Part shown: piece by piece, positions 23,660-35,989 of the stretch
Numbering within the stretch: the first letter of the stretch is position 1
Layout of the letters: each line of letters starts with the position of its first letter
Source of the DNA: Shinisaurus crocodilurus
Taxonomy: Eukaryota; Chordata; Lepidosauria; Squamata; Shinisauridae
NCBI GenBank assembly: GCA_021292165.1
Contig: JAHFWL010001296.1
Span: 1-64,000, forward strand
Direction: 5' to 3'
Length of the DNA: 64,000 bases
Made by a program: the position numbers and the translations under genes
Notes under the pieces: model-generated
The model's database searches: none
What the model saw: only the letters and a program-made list of their open reading frames with translations
Told to the model about the DNA's origin: nothing

Positions 23660-25790
23660 TCTGTATTTGGCAAGTGACTCTCACGAGAAAGGGAGCCCAG
23701 GAGGGGTGGGAGTTTTTAAAAAAGGAAATTTTAAAGGCACAATTGCAAACAATTCCCACAAGGAAAAAAGGCAGAGGGCAACAGAAGAAGCCAATGTGGC
23801 TTCACAATAAACTCAAAGATGACCTGAAAACAAAAAAGGACACGTATAGGAAGTGGAAGGAAGGACAGGCTACAGGGGAAGAGTACAGGCAGGTAGCACA
23901 GAACTGCAGGAATAGTGTCAGGAAGGCTAAAGCTGAGAATGAGCTAAGGTTAGCGAGGAATGCTAAAAGCAACAAAAAAGCTTTCTTCAGATACATGCAC
24001 AGTAAAAGACAGAAGAAAGAACTGGTGGTTCAACTACGCAATGAGAATGGCAAATTGATAACGGAAGACAAAGAAAAGGCAGAAGTGTTCAATTCCTACT
24101 TCGGCTCGGTCTTCTCCCAAAAGAGGGTCTATGACCCCCCTGGCAAACCTGAAGTGCAGACTGAAGGGGCAGAATTGCAGCTTGAGATTGATAGGCAAAT
24201 GGTCAAGGAGCACCTGATTACTCTGAACGAGTTTAAATCTCCAGGGCCTGATGAGCTGCATCCTAGAGTAATAAAGGAACTGGCAGAAGAACTCTCAGAA
24301 CCACTATCTATTATCTTTGAGAAATCATGGAGGACAGGTGAAGTGCCAGATGACTGGAGGAGGGCAAATGTTGTTCCCATCTTCAAAAAGGGCAAGAAGG
24401 AGGAACCTGGGAACTATAGGCCAGTCAGTCTGACATCAATCCCCGGGAAGATTTTTGAGCAGATTATAAAGAAGTCAGTCTGCAAGCACCTTGAAAACAA
24501 TGCAGTGATTACTAGAAGCCAGCATGGATTTGTCAAGAACAAATCCTGTCAGACTAATCTGATCTCATTTTTTGATCGGGTAACCTCCCTTGTGGACTGT
24601 GGGAATGCTGTGGACATTATATACCTGGACTTCAGCAAAGCTTTCGACAAAGTGCCTCATGATATCCTGATTAGTAAGCTAGCTAAGAGTGGGCTAGATG
24701 GAACAACTATCAGGTGGATCCACAATTGGCTAAAGAATAGGACTCAAAGAGTGCTTATCAATGGTTCCTTCTCAAACTGGGGAGAGGTAACGAGCGGGGG
24801 TACCACAGGGCTCGGTCCTGGGCCCGGTGCTCTTCAATATTTTTATTAATGACTTGGATGAGGAGGTACAGGGAATGCTTATCAAATTTGCAGATGACAC
24901 AAAGTTGGGTGGAACAGCTAATACTCTGGAAGACAGAAACAAAATTCAAAGTGACCTCGATAGGCTGGAGCGCTGGGCCGAAAACAACAGAATGAAATTT
25001 AATAGGGATAAATGCCAAGTGCTGCACCTAGGGAGAGGAAACCAAATGCAGAGTTACAGAATGGGGGACACTTGGCTCAACAATACTACAAGTGAGAAGG
25101 ATCTTGGAATTGTGGTAGATCACAAACTGAATATGAGCCAGCAATGCGATGTGGCTGCAAAGAAGGCAAATGCAATTTTGGGCTGTATTAATAGAAGTAT
25201 AGCTTCCAAATCGCGGGAAGTGATAATTCCCCTTTACTCGGCACTGGTTAGGCCTCATCTTGAGTACTGCGTCCAGTTCTGGGCACCCTCACTTTAAGAA
25301 GGACATAGACAAACTGGAGAGGGTTCAGAGGAGGGCAACAAGGATGATAAAGGGACTGGAAACAAGGCCCTATGAGGAGAGACTGAAAGAACTGGGCATG
25401 TTTAGCCTTCAGAAGAGGAGACTGAGGGGAGATATGATCGCACTCTTCCAGTATTTGAAGGGATGTCACACAGAGGAGGGCAAAGATCTCTTCTCGTTCA
25501 TCCCAGTTTGCAGGACACGGAATAATGGGCTCAAGTTACAGGAACCTAGATTCCACCTAAACATCAGGAAAAATTTCCTGACTGTCAGAGCAATAAGACA
25601 ATGGAATCAACTACCTAGGGAGGTGGTGGGCTCTCCCAGTCTGGAGGCATTCAAGGTGCAGCTGGACAGACATCTGTCAGAGATGCTTTGACCTAGATTC
25701 CTGCATTGAGCAGGGGGTTGGACTCGATGGCCTTGTAGGCTCCTTCCAACTCTACTTTTCTATGATTTTTCTATGATTTCTATGATTTGT
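23660..25790 (+). mobile_element. CR1 LINE, 5'-truncated, ORF2 with two frameshifts
   Basis: About 2.1 kb of ORF2 in PROK2 intron 2, antisense to the gene. Frame 1 (to 24849) holds RT motifs QHGFVKNKSCQTNL and IYLDFSKAFDKVPH. Frame 2 (24827-25297) holds FNIFINDLD and FADDTKLGG. Frame 3 (to 25691) holds [24 protein letters not shown] and ends in LSEML. One extra G in the run near 24795-24799 (before TACCACAGGG) causes the first shift, and an extra base near 25288-25295 the second. The endonuclease half is missing. The 3' end is the CR1-type tail with repeated TCTATGATT (about 25755-25790). No long internal stops otherwise, so it is fairly young. Confidence 0.93.
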
Positions 25791-26150
25791 CATACCTATG
25801 CATGACAAAAATATGTTGGAGATGGTCTAAGTAAAATGAATCCTGCCCGTGCAGCAATTAGGTTAGTGCCCAGTTCCCAAGTTGGTCCTACTGAATCTGT
25901 TTCCTTTGGTACAACCAAACATTGAATGCTGTATCCAGGTAAGCAAAAGAAATAATTATTCTCTTCAGAAATGTTTCTTGGAGCATGTCAGAAGTTGAGT
26001 TTATTATTTACAGTTCAGAGCTATGCCTTACTTTCAGCCCAACTCAGCAACTCCAGTCAGAATTAGGTTCTGTTATGCTGTAAACTACACAAATACATAA
26101 GAAATAATTTGAGCTGACGCCTTTTAAAAATTATCAGTGAGACTCATAAT
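25791..26150. other. PROK2 intron 2, unannotated
   Basis: No element or exon recognised. Confidence 0.3.
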
Positions 26151-26154
26151 TAGG

Positions 26155-27425
26155 TCCATAGTGGGGCAAGTTCGCATGTCACGCTAAGCCACCCTGAGAA
26201 TAAACAATGGTGGGTGGTTTGTCTTTTACTCTGGACAGTCGATTGCCCACTTGATGGCTTGCTGTGGCTTGTTTCTCCCTCAGTCCTCCAGGCTGCTGCC
26301 GGCACATATTCCAGAAGCCTTTGTGGCAGAAATCCTCGTTCCCTATGTCAGCACCTTTTCTGCAATTGGTCCACTGGGATTTCTGGCTGATGAGGGAAAC
26401 TCCCTCCTCCCCGCATTAGATTGCCAAAAGAATTAAAGTTTCTGAGCCCTTTGAACATGGGAATGCACTTGCAAACCATAAGAAATTGTTTTGCGTGTCT
26501 TGCACAGGTATGCAGGACCGCAAGACTACCTGTCTGCTATTGAGCCCAGAATAGCCATATTCCCTGTTGTCAATTTCATCCTCCAGTTGCTGCTTCCCTG
26601 CTAGCAAACACCTTTAAAGAAAAAAAAGGCTGCTTCATATTCAAATGAAGTAGTAATACTGACCCCTAAAGCTCCTCTCCTGCAGCTACCAGTTGCTTTT
26701 GGCTCCCACCCCACCCATCACTTCCTCCTGATTGCTTCCTTCCACTGCTCTCCATTCCTAGCTGTCAAATGAACATGAGTGTTACAGAGCAGTGAGCAGG
26801 ATTACTACAGATATGCACATTTCAAGGCAGAACAGGGACTGAGTGGGTAGAGATACACATATTTCAAGGTAGACAAGTGAGTCAGATCACTAAAATATGC
26901 AAATTCCATGGCAGAGCAGTAAAATGCAGGGGGAAATTATGCAAATTTCTAGCACTGGACATTCACTACTGTGCACTTGTGCAGGACTGGGGAAAAATTA
27001 AAAATGTGAATGCATTCAGGACTTTCTCCAGTGTCCTTTCTTCAATATTCCTATGGGGAAAAAAAATTAAAAATCCATCCTGAGGTAGGGAATGCTGAGA
27101 AGGGATGAGGGAGAATGGTGGCAGCACTAGCAAGTCTGCCAGGAGCAGCAGAGTTTTCACCAGTCTTGCAAGGCAGCTCTCTAGTCGTTCCCAACAACCC
27201 ACAATAAAATCACCCCGCCAAGTTTGAACATCAGGACAAGCCACCCTGAGAATAAACCACCATAAACAACCCAACTACAAGCCATGGGTTCTCAGGATAG
27301 CTGGTTTGTGAAAAACAACCCATGATGGAAAAACCACTCCGGGTTCAGATGACACACTAAGCTACCCGGCAACTACTCATAGTAGCAACCCACCGTGGCT
27401 TAGCGTGATGTGCAAACGAGGTTAT
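26155..27425. mobile_element. Composite MITE region with terminal inverted motif
   Basis: Left CATGTCACGCTAAGCCACC (about 26175) and right GTGGCTTAGCGTGATGTGC (about 27392-27413) are inverted copies. A related inner copy (GACAAGCCACCCTGAGAATAAACC, about 27235) repeats the left-end text (CTAAGCCACCCTGAGAATAAAC). The content between is unassigned. The limits of single elements are uncertain. Confidence 0.5.
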
Positions 27426-27499
27426 TTTAAGGGGGAATGTAGACAATCGGATTGGCCTTCACACGATGGGGGAAGGTTCACACGATGGGCAGGTTCACA

Positions 27500-27835
27500 T
27501 GATTGGGGAAGGAAAATAAGCTTATTTTCCCACCCTACATGTGCTGGTTGTGCACTGCTGAATTACCATAATTACCCTTATCGGGTGTGGTTTGTCATGT
27601 CATCCGAACCCAGTATGTGTGGGGGACTTACAAACCACCCTGGAACCATGTTCTACGGTTGCAGGGTTGTTTTTAAACTGCCCCCACTCCCCACCCTTGT
27701 TGGGTTCAGATGACATGACAAACTGTGCCCGGCGAAGGTAATTATGGTATTTTGGTGGTGTGCAACTTGGTAATTTGGTGGTGCGTAATAAGCTACAGTG
27801 GCTTATTTTCCTTCCCCAATCGTGCAAACCCGGTC
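27500..27835. mobile_element. Inverted-repeat MITE
   Basis: Arms GATTGGGGAAGGAAAATAAG ... TTGTCATGTCATCCGAACCC (about 27500-27611) and GGGTTCAGATGACATGACAA ... CTTATTTTCCTTCCCCAATC (about 27702-27822) are imperfect reverse complements around a 90-bp spacer. Confidence 0.7.
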
Positions 27836-29812
27836 TATGTCAGTGGAGACCAAATTTCTTAGCATGTGACAAGTCAAATCCAAAGAATGGGATAGTGCCA
27901 TTTATAACACAGAATCCCTCTCCCCAATGCCTTATTGTTGTTTTTCCTCTACTCTGTTTTGCTAGGCATCAGGAACAATGTTGGAGAGACAAACAGCAAT
28001 ACAGGCCTGAATCTATGCCTAAGCAGATCTGTGGACCCTCTTTTCCAGTTCTGGTGTGTTTCAAAGTATTATGCCTACCCCAAATTATATATCCACTGCA
28101 AACACTTCAGTTAAGAACCAAATAATGGTGTTTCATGGTGTTCTTACAAAAGCCACATTGCAGAGAATTATGTATCCAGCCCCTTTACGAACACACAAGA
28201 ACATTTATTTGTGTCAGCTATTCTCAAAGGTCAATGCATTTTCTTCTTGTATGAAGAAAACTTTTTATTTAAAAAAGGAATACAAATAATATTTTATTGG
28301 AAAGAAATATCTCTAGAGGTGGCAGCAAGTCTAAATGAAGAACTCACAGTGTTATCTGAAAGACTAAAATTTAAACCATGTTCTGATTTAAGCAATATGC
28401 CTTTAGCAATCTCTGATCAGCTTATATCAGTTGGTGGTCCACCTTACAAGCTATCCATGTGTGATTTAACAAAGGGCACCAAAGGCTTATCTAGTATGAA
28501 GACAAAATTACCTTTCAAATTAAGCTTGTCCTTGCAGATCAAGTTTAAATACAGTGGTGTGAGTGTGTGGAAAAATAGAAATTGAAGATGTCTACTTTGT
28601 ACCTGACCAGCAGACAAATGGTGAACTACAGCATTTGACACTTTGAATAGTCTCATAACCTCTATGGATAATATTTAAAGGCAAATGAAATCCTGAACAT
28701 GTTAGCCATTTTAGCTTCAAGGCTATTGAATTGCGAAGACTAATTTTAGAGAATTGTAAATGGCGCGACATCTGAAGATAGAAATGGCACAAAGCAATGC
28801 CAAGAGTTTCAAGAAAATGTCTTTGGAGACACCCCTTCCAGCTGGTGCTTCAACAGCAGACTGAAAAGGAACTGAGCTGGAAGGCACTGGCTCTGCACCT
28901 CATCTCATGGAATGGGAACAAAATGCTTAGGTCAGATGAAAGATGATAGTGCCTTCTCAGACCCAGAGGTTTATGGAAAGAAGGTGTCTGCACAGGCACA
29001 ATCCCACAAAGAACCACCCATGATTCCCACATGGGATAGTAGTGAGAACCTTTGCAAATCACAAAGGTATTTGTGATACCTTTGTGATTTCAGGAATTTC
29101 TTGAAATTAACAAAGAATTAAAAGGAACCTGTTCAGCGGGTTGTAGCAGTCTCAGACCTAATCCCTTTGCCTAACAGTGTATACCTTCAGGTATTAGAAG
29201 AGGAAGTTTTCATCATGTTTGTGTCACACAGCAGTGACAGATTGTGAAAACATGACTCAGTAGAGTGGTAATTAGGAGCAGGATGAATAGGAAGGTCATC
29301 AAGCTTAGAATAAAAGCTCTAGTATATAAGCAGTGTGGTCTTTCAAATTTTATTTTATACAGATAATATTTAAAAGAGAAGAAGCAGTCTGTCTTTTCTG
29401 TCTGGAAGAAGGAAATGAAGAACTTCGATTATGTAACATTTGCCTACTCAAATGAGTAACAGCTCCAGAAATCAATAGCATAAATGTGAATTATCACAAG
29501 TCACTTAAAGGAGACAAGAGTAAATACACTTTTAAATGTAAAAAACTGATCATGTTCTATAATGCAAGAGAACAACACTGCACCTTTTTCAACCCGTAGA
29601 TCTTTTACAGAATAGTACTGACAGTAATATATTTATTTGCGTATGTACTTATGATGCTATTTCCATAAAAAGACAACTTCCTGGGTATTGTATATGTTTC
29701 TGCACTTTTGCAATGGATAATATTTTATGCAGTTTGACTTACAACAAAATATATTCCTATTTCCTTCTACCCTGTCAGTTACAGTATCACACACGGTACC
29801 AGAATAACGTAC
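27836..29812. other. PROK2 intron 2, unannotated part
   Basis: No exon or repeat recognised. A small perfect hairpin lies at about 29056-29086 (ATCACAAAGGTAT, 5-nt loop, ATACCTTTGTGAT). Confidence 0.35.
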
Positions 29813-29941
29813 TAACTTATGACTCAAAGGATGACAGTCTTCTCCCAAGCTGCCCATTGGAGTACACATTCGAAGGCTTCGAACCCAGAGACTCACAGCA
29901 CAGCACATGCCTCCACCACACTGCAGATCTCTGTCACAAGC
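29813..29941 (-). CDS. PROK2: PROK2 coding exon 2: first six cysteines of the AVIT domain
   Basis: The acceptor AAG precedes GCT at 29941. The exon encodes 43 residues, beginning [14 protein letters not shown] and ending CHPLSHKL, with six cysteines in the prokineticin pattern. Phase 0 at both ends matches exons 1 and 3. The donor is ambiguous by one codon. A phase-0 splice needs TTA|GTACGT (exon end 29813) and inserts a Leu between the usual Lys and the next exon. The other nearby GT (GTTAGT, exon end 29817) would break the frame into exon 3. The open frame running beyond the donor is intronic. Antisense ORFs here are shadows. Confidence 0.92.
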
Positions 29942-30834
29942 CTTAAATGTAATAAATAGACACACAGTATTAGATAAACAAAATTACTAAAAATATCCTA
30001 GGCTGTTCCATTAAATCTCATATATCTAAAAGCTTGTATTTTAAAAAGGCTTTGCTTACACAAGGAAACTGCAATGTTGGAAACAGAAATCTGAACAACT
30101 ACCAGGATCTTAAAATCTACTTTGGGTAATTTACATTATATTCTTAAACTATAGTGATTTAGACTTGTTTGGCAATCTTTTAATTATTTAATTTTTGACA
30201 AGTGGAAATCACATATCAAATGTCATATGCTGTCAGTGTTCAAATACTTTTTCCTTAGTTTAAGTAAAGGTAACTTGTGGCCTGGATTCAGCTCAAGTCA
30301 AGTAGAACTTATTTAGTTATGTCTCAGCTGGATCCAGGCAACTATATTATTTTCTATTAGTATTAAAGCTAGATAGAATGAAGTGATAGGTCAGTGATTA
30401 TTTTACTTTTTAAAAAAAGCCATGGTAACAGGTTGTCAACTAGCTCTTATGTCATAGAAAAGCATAGCAGATGGCATTTTCATGAAGTGAGTCTGGTGTT
30501 AGGTAGAGTACATTGCTATCCAAACCAATTATGCAAATTAAAAAAAAATTATGGCATGTGACAACCTGCCAGCCGTTTGTGATCTTAACTATAAAAGTTC
30601 TCCTTGTTAGGGTAGAGGCAAGATATTTCCACCAGAATGCCTTAAACCACTAATGGGGTGGGGGGATTCCTGAGAGAAAACTTACTAAGTTGGCCCACCA
30701 ACTGAAAAAGTACTTTTTCTTTCTAATAGATGGAATGCTCTTTTAATTTTTGATATTTTTATAGCAACCTTAACTCTCTGAAGGTACAATTGGAACAATT
30801 TATTGAATTGTGTTTCTCTGTATACTAAGTGAAG
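29942..30834. other. PROK2 intron 1, unannotated part
   Basis: AT-rich, no element recognised. Confidence 0.3.
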
Positions 30835-30921
30835 TAAGGCCTGGCGTCAAGGGTAGGCATGGTCGGGCAGCTGCCAATGGCCCACACCCCAGCAGAGGCC
30901 CATTGACAAGAGCCACCTGGA

Positions 30922-31837
30922 CAGGGATGTTGAAGAGTCCTTGGTCCCGAGTCCCGAGTCAAGTCCCGAGTCTTTGGACCCGAGTCTAGAGTCCGAGGTC
31001 CAAAATGGTGACTCGAGTCGAGTCCCGAGTCCCTCCCAAAGCGGCGGCCCATGGAGGGAGCAGGAGGGTCTCCGCGAGAGGAAGAAGAGCTGCCCTTCCT
31101 CCCGCGGAGACCCTCCTGCTCCCTCCATAGGTCGCTGCCGCTGCCGCCCTCACCTCCACCTCCGCCGCCCTCACCTCGCCAACGCCGCCGCCCTCACCTC
31201 GCCTCTGCCACCACTGCCGCCGCCGCTGCCCTCGCCGCCGCCGCCCTCACCTCCACCTCCGCCGCCCTCACCTCACCGCCGCCGCTGCCCTCGCCGCCGC
31301 CCTCGCCTCTGCCGCCGCCCTCGCCTCCTCCTCCTCCTCCGCCGTCGACCTCGTCGCCATCGCCGTAGCACACAGCACACCGCGTCACGCCGCGAGCGCC
31401 GTCGCTCTGTTTTTGGCGGGGTTGCTGTGGTTCAAAAACAGAGCGACGGCGCTGGCGGCGTGACGTGGCATGCCGCGTCACGCCGCTAGCGATGGCGCTC
31501 TGTTTTTGAACCACAGCAACCCCGCCAAAAACAGAGCGACGGCGCTCGCGGCGTGACGCGGCATGCCGCGTCACGCCGCTAGCGACGGCGCTCTGTTTTT
31601 GAACTACAGCAACCCCGCCAAAAACAGAGCGACGGCGCTGGCGGCGGAGGAGGAGGTGAGGGCGGCGGCGGCGGCAGAGGCGAGAGCGGCGGCGGAGGAA
31701 GAGGAGTCGTTGGGCTCGAGTCCCGAGTCGAGTCTCGAGTCCCACATAAATTATTGGGACTCGAGTGGGACTCGAGTCAGAGGGGGGACTCAGTCAGACT
31801 CACGAGTCGAGTCCACGAGTCCGAGTCCCCATCCCTG
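30922..31837. mobile_element. Non-autonomous hAT element with GACTCG subterminal repeats, 916 bp
   Basis: Ends CAGGGATGTTGAAGAGTCC and GTCCCCATCCCTG, flanked by a perfect 8-bp duplication CACCTGGA (30914-30921 and 31838-31845). Both subterminal regions are packed with GAGTC/GACTCG pentamer-like repeats. The interior is very GC-rich, with (CCG)n-like tracts (31140-31350) followed by three consecutive hairpin units (31380-31650). No transposase. Long ORFs here (up to 183 codons) are low-complexity. Same family as 52495-55386, opposite orientation. Lies in PROK2 intron 1. Confidence 0.88.
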
Positions 31838-32115
31838 CACCTGGAGTTGCTCCTCCTCTTCACCATTGCAATCTGCTTGTTCAGCTGCCTCTCACTCTGG
31901 ACCAGACAACAGTGGTGGTGAGGAGGAGGAGCAGCAGCAGATGCCACTGTCTACTTGATTACTGGCTCTCTTGCCTATCAAACAAACAAGTGGTAGCGAT
32001 GATAAGAAAGAAGATGAGGAGCAATAGCAGCTGGTGACAATGGTGTTAAGAAGACAGACTCACTAAGGGAGGGGGCTCATTGAGGGTGTCTTGCCCAAGG
32101 TGCCTCCAAAACCTG
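31838..32115 (+). repeat. Unclassified dispersed repeat, right part (target of the hAT insertion)
   Basis: Same family as 5330-5620. The left part lies at about 30838-30921 before the hAT. The two halves join across the CACCTGGA duplication. Confidence 0.55.
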
Positions 32116-32234
32116 AACTAAAGCTTCAAAATATCTTAAGCCAAACTTTACAGTGGGGAAAAACGTCACTTGAAAATGGAGGTAATGCGAGTCAGTTGAA
32201 CAGTAAGGACATCAAATTAGTTTTTTCAGAGGAA

Positions 32235-32480
32235 TAGCCAGTTAGTCTGTTGCAGGTAAAAAAAAAAAAAAAAAAGACTCTTGTGGCACCTTAAAGACCT
32301 TAAATTTATACTGGCATAAGCTTTGGTAGACTTTGTCCACTTCGTGAAAATAACCTCGGTGAATAACCTCAGTGAAATCAATGAATACATTCAGGCAGCA
32401 ATTCTGGTTGTAAGCCCCATTACAACCATTATCTGGTTGTAAGCCCCATTGAACTCAATGGGACTTACTTCTGAGTAGGC
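32235..32480. repeat. Dispersed repeat fragments
   Basis: 32235-32350 (A run, then GACTCTTGTGGCACCTTAAAGACC and GGCATAAGCTTTGGTAGACTTTGTCCACTTC) matches 50785-50895. 32400-32480 contains AGCCCCATTGAACTCAATGGGACTTACTTCTGAGTAGGC, a common short family. Confidence 0.6.
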
Positions 32481-33520
32481 TGGTAGAGGATCCCACTGTC
32501 AGATTACTAAAATCAGTATATTTTGGATCCTCTTTTATTTAAAGTTCTAAGATTGCTAAATACCATAAGATTCTCCTGAACAATGGCATAATAAATAGGC
32601 AGACTCATAAGAAAGAGTTTAAGAGCAGATAATGGCTCTCAGGGAAACATTACTGTCCACTGAAACAAATGTTCAGTTTAGAAGGTTTCATTATGAATAT
32701 AATTATACTATACTCAACTGCATAAATATTACATAATTTGAATAACAAAATTGATATAGCTGCATGCATTTACCAAATATCTGTAGTTTAAGGTGAAAAA
32801 ACTGTTCAGAGTAAGCTATAGCAATATTAAAATTCAGGAACATATCTTTCTATAAAATTCAAAGATAAGGCATACCTAAGTCTTACCATGGTTTACATGA
32901 AAGGCAGCACCAATTCCTAAGAAATGTCCCACAAAATATAAATTGCTGGATGTTAAAATATTAATAGGATTTTAGTTTATCTTCACATTTCCCTATTTTA
33001 GATATCCTCTTAATTGTGTAGAAGTTTCCATTTATTTACTAGCTCAAGTTGCAGCACAGAGTTTATCCCTCTATTATGCCCTGCATGTACCAAGAATTGC
33101 TGTACTTTACATTGGTTTTTTTTGGTTAACGAAACAAGATCATACTCAATGGATTGTTGCCATTGATTTTGTTTTTTGTTTTGAAATACTGGCCAGCTAG
33201 GTGCTTTGGGAAGATCAAAAGCGGTGGATCAAAAGCCCTTCTCTTGATGTTACCACTTTCTTCATCTTACCCTTTCCACTTCCTAAAACTGTCTCTTCCT
33301 TTTCTAGAATGCCTTGGATAACAGTTGCTCCATTTCTTCTTCCCCTTACCTCAGGTGAATTTTTTCTCAAGATCACAGAGCAGGCCTTTTACACATCTTC
33401 TCAAGATGTTCTCAGAAGTCCTCTCACAGTGACAGTGCTTGGAGGACTTCCCTAACTATACAGAACTTGAAATGCATCACCTGTAGCATACTGTGAAGTT
33501 TTCTTTTATATAATAGTAAG
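32481..33520. other. PROK2 intron 1, unannotated part
   Basis: No element or exon recognised. Confidence 0.3.
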
Positions 33521-33524
33521 CATG

Positions 33525-33782
33525 AGGGGTGGTTCCATTTTTAATTGAGACCACATCACTTGGGGAGGGGGGTTTAACTCTTCCCTCTCTAGCTGAGAGA
33601 GTACCGTAATAAAAATTCACCCTGTGCTGCAATTAGCAACAGAAAAAAAAGCTCCCATTGATGCCAATGGGAACTTTTTTCTTTTGCTAATTACAGTACA
33701 TGGAGGCAATTTTGTCAAGTTTGTGGCAGGGAGGAAAGTGATGGGTGCACTGTAATCCTAATTAAAAGTGGAAACCCCCCTC
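33525..33782. mobile_element. Palindromic MITE
   Basis: Outer ends GGGTGGTTCCATTTTTAATTG and CTAATTAAAAGTGGAAACCCC are inverted. The inner core is a near-perfect hairpin: AATTAGCAACAGAAAAAAAAG then CTCCCATTG, ATGC, CAATGGGAAC then TTTTTTCTTTTGCTAATT. Confidence 0.75.
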
Positions 33783-35855
33783 CTACTTACTATTAAAATT
33801 TTTTAAACCCTCACATGATGCAGCAGGCAACACATTTAATATCAGGTGTAGGCCTGTCATTGTCATTCTCACAGCCCTTCTCCTGTCTGAAGTGAAAAGA
33901 GCAGTGAAAAGTGTTAATGAAAAATAACACATTTAATATTAGTATTTTACCAGAAAATATAGTGGGACCACCATTTATTTTTCCCCTGTTTAGGCCATAG
34001 GTTGATTGAATAAGCATTAAGAATACTACACTGAGAAATTAGCACACATACACTGTCTGGCTTTATTAAGTATTTAGCAGATGTTGCTGTTGAATAATGT
34101 ATATTTAAAGGGCTAACATTTCTGCAGTTGACCCTAGGAAGTAAAGGGCTATTTGCTCCAAACACAGATATTACTCTAAAATTACAGGTGTTTCTTCTAT
34201 TCTTTCATTAATAAGGGTGGCGGGGAAGAATCCTACTCTAGGACACAATCTAGTTCCCTGTCAACTTCTTGCTTTGTGCACATGCTACTCCCATGTGCAA
34301 AACTTCCTCCTGCCAGTTCCCCTCTACCACTGGATTCCCTCTTGTGCAGGAGAACATAGACTGGATTGTGCCCTTCCTGAATAAATACAGAGTTGCTAAT
34401 TTAGCAAATTTCCTTGAGATGACATTAACATTAGTAAAATTAAAAAGAGTCCTACAATGGTACAACAACATTGGTTGGAAGAACCAGGTATGAGATTGGC
34501 ATGGTAATCCTTTGTTTTTACTGAGACTGGCCACAAGTGCCAGCCAACTGCCAAGCAGTAGAGGATAATGTCACATTAAGCACTTTTGAAGAGACACACC
34601 ATTGGCATTGGTGCAATATGATAGATAGTGAGACGGAATCTATGTGGCATGGGTTGTACTACCTCTTTTTGCCCATCATGCTAATGGTATATGCCATCAG
34701 AGGCACTGACTGCAGTGTATGTCCTGTCCTCCAAGTTGTTTGCTTCCATTCTCCTCCTCCTCCTTCTCTTTCCTTCCACCAGCTTGACCTTGAAAATGAG
34801 CACCTAACTAAACAATAGAAGCAAATTGTGTGTGTGTGTGTGTGTGTGTGGAGTATGTACAATGAAATTGTAAATGGTTCCATGATTAAAGATCAAAGGC
34901 ACAATGGATCCAATATAGAACAGACAAAAGATGTAGAAAAAGAAAAAGTGGTTAATATAGCCAATTGTTTAAAATATGTTTGGAGAGACTTTAAGCTGTT
35001 TCTATTATTATTATTATTATTATTCTTTCTTTCTTTTTTAGGACTATGAGTCTTTAGGAGGAGGAGAAGGGGCATATTTAAAAGGCTAAAAGTATTGTAG
35101 CCTATTTATCTAACCTGCAGAAAAATGTGGCTAGTGTATAAAATATCAGTTTGATTTCCAGTCTCTGTGTACACAGATGAATACATGCTTGGAGCTCTGG
35201 AAAGAAAAAGCAACCTTACAAAAGTGAAGCTCAGGCTCTTGTTTCCGTTCCCCAGTTTTGCACAGAATTGATTACTTTAAAAGTTTATCAGTAAGGCAAG
35301 TGTGAATCAATTCAGATGTTTCTTTGAAAAGCAGGGTGCGGGAGAGCAGAGGAATTCTCCAGCATTAGAATATCTCCCAAAGCTCAGTGAACCTTTCCAG
35401 CCTGCCTAAGGAATTAAATCTGGCACAGAAGGTAGATTTGGGGACCCAAGGAATTAAAATCAAATCCAGGAGATGTTTCACCTCAGAAAGGAATTTCTTC
35501 ATTCAAAGAGACAGGCTAAGAAATTAACAATCCAATCCTATATCTACTTAGACGTTCCACTCTGTTCAGCGGGGCTTACTCTCCTACTGTTTTTAGGGTT
35601 TCTGCAGCCCCAAGCTCCCACCTTGGCTCACTCATGCATCCACTTCCAAACTGGGTACGAATTGGATGAAACTGGCTCTCAGATCCTGGTTAGGAGGACA
35701 GCACAGTAGGGGCAACGTCTTCCCAAACTCCCTCCCACCAACTCACCCGAGCCTTGGAAACACAGTAGGCGTTAAAAAATATATATAATAGCTCTGCTGC
35801 TTGCCAGGCTATGGAAAGCAGTAGCCCCCACCGCCTGACCGTGTGGGAGAAGAGA
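33783..35855. other. PROK2 intron 1, unannotated part with microsatellites
   Basis: (TG)n at about 34828-34850 and (ATT)n with CTTT repeats at about 35005-35036. No exon or element recognised. Confidence 0.35.
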
Positions 35856-35859
35856 TTCT

Positions 35860-35968
35860 TAAGGCTGCAATCCTATGGCCATTTATCTGGGAGTACCCTC
35901 CCCCCCTCCCCCACTGAACTCAATGGGACTTACTTCTGAGTAGACATGTACAGGATTGCACACTGCAA
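35860..35968. repeat. Short MITE-like repeat
   Basis: GGCTGCAATCCTATGGCCATTTATCTGGGAG and AATGGGACTTACTTCTGAGTAG, then ACATGTACAGGATTGCA. The ends are imperfectly inverted (GCAATCCTAT against AGGATTGC). Confidence 0.6.
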
Positions 35969-35989
35969 GTTATCTTTAAGTAACCGAGG

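Noticed and set aside
29713..29946. 77-codon plus-strand ORF over PROK2 exon 2
   Set aside because: Antisense to a confirmed coding exon; no independent features.
30941..31745. ORFs of 93-183 codons on both strands in 30.8-32.0 kb
   Set aside because: They are translations of (CCG)n and hairpin repeats inside a hAT element with TSDs.
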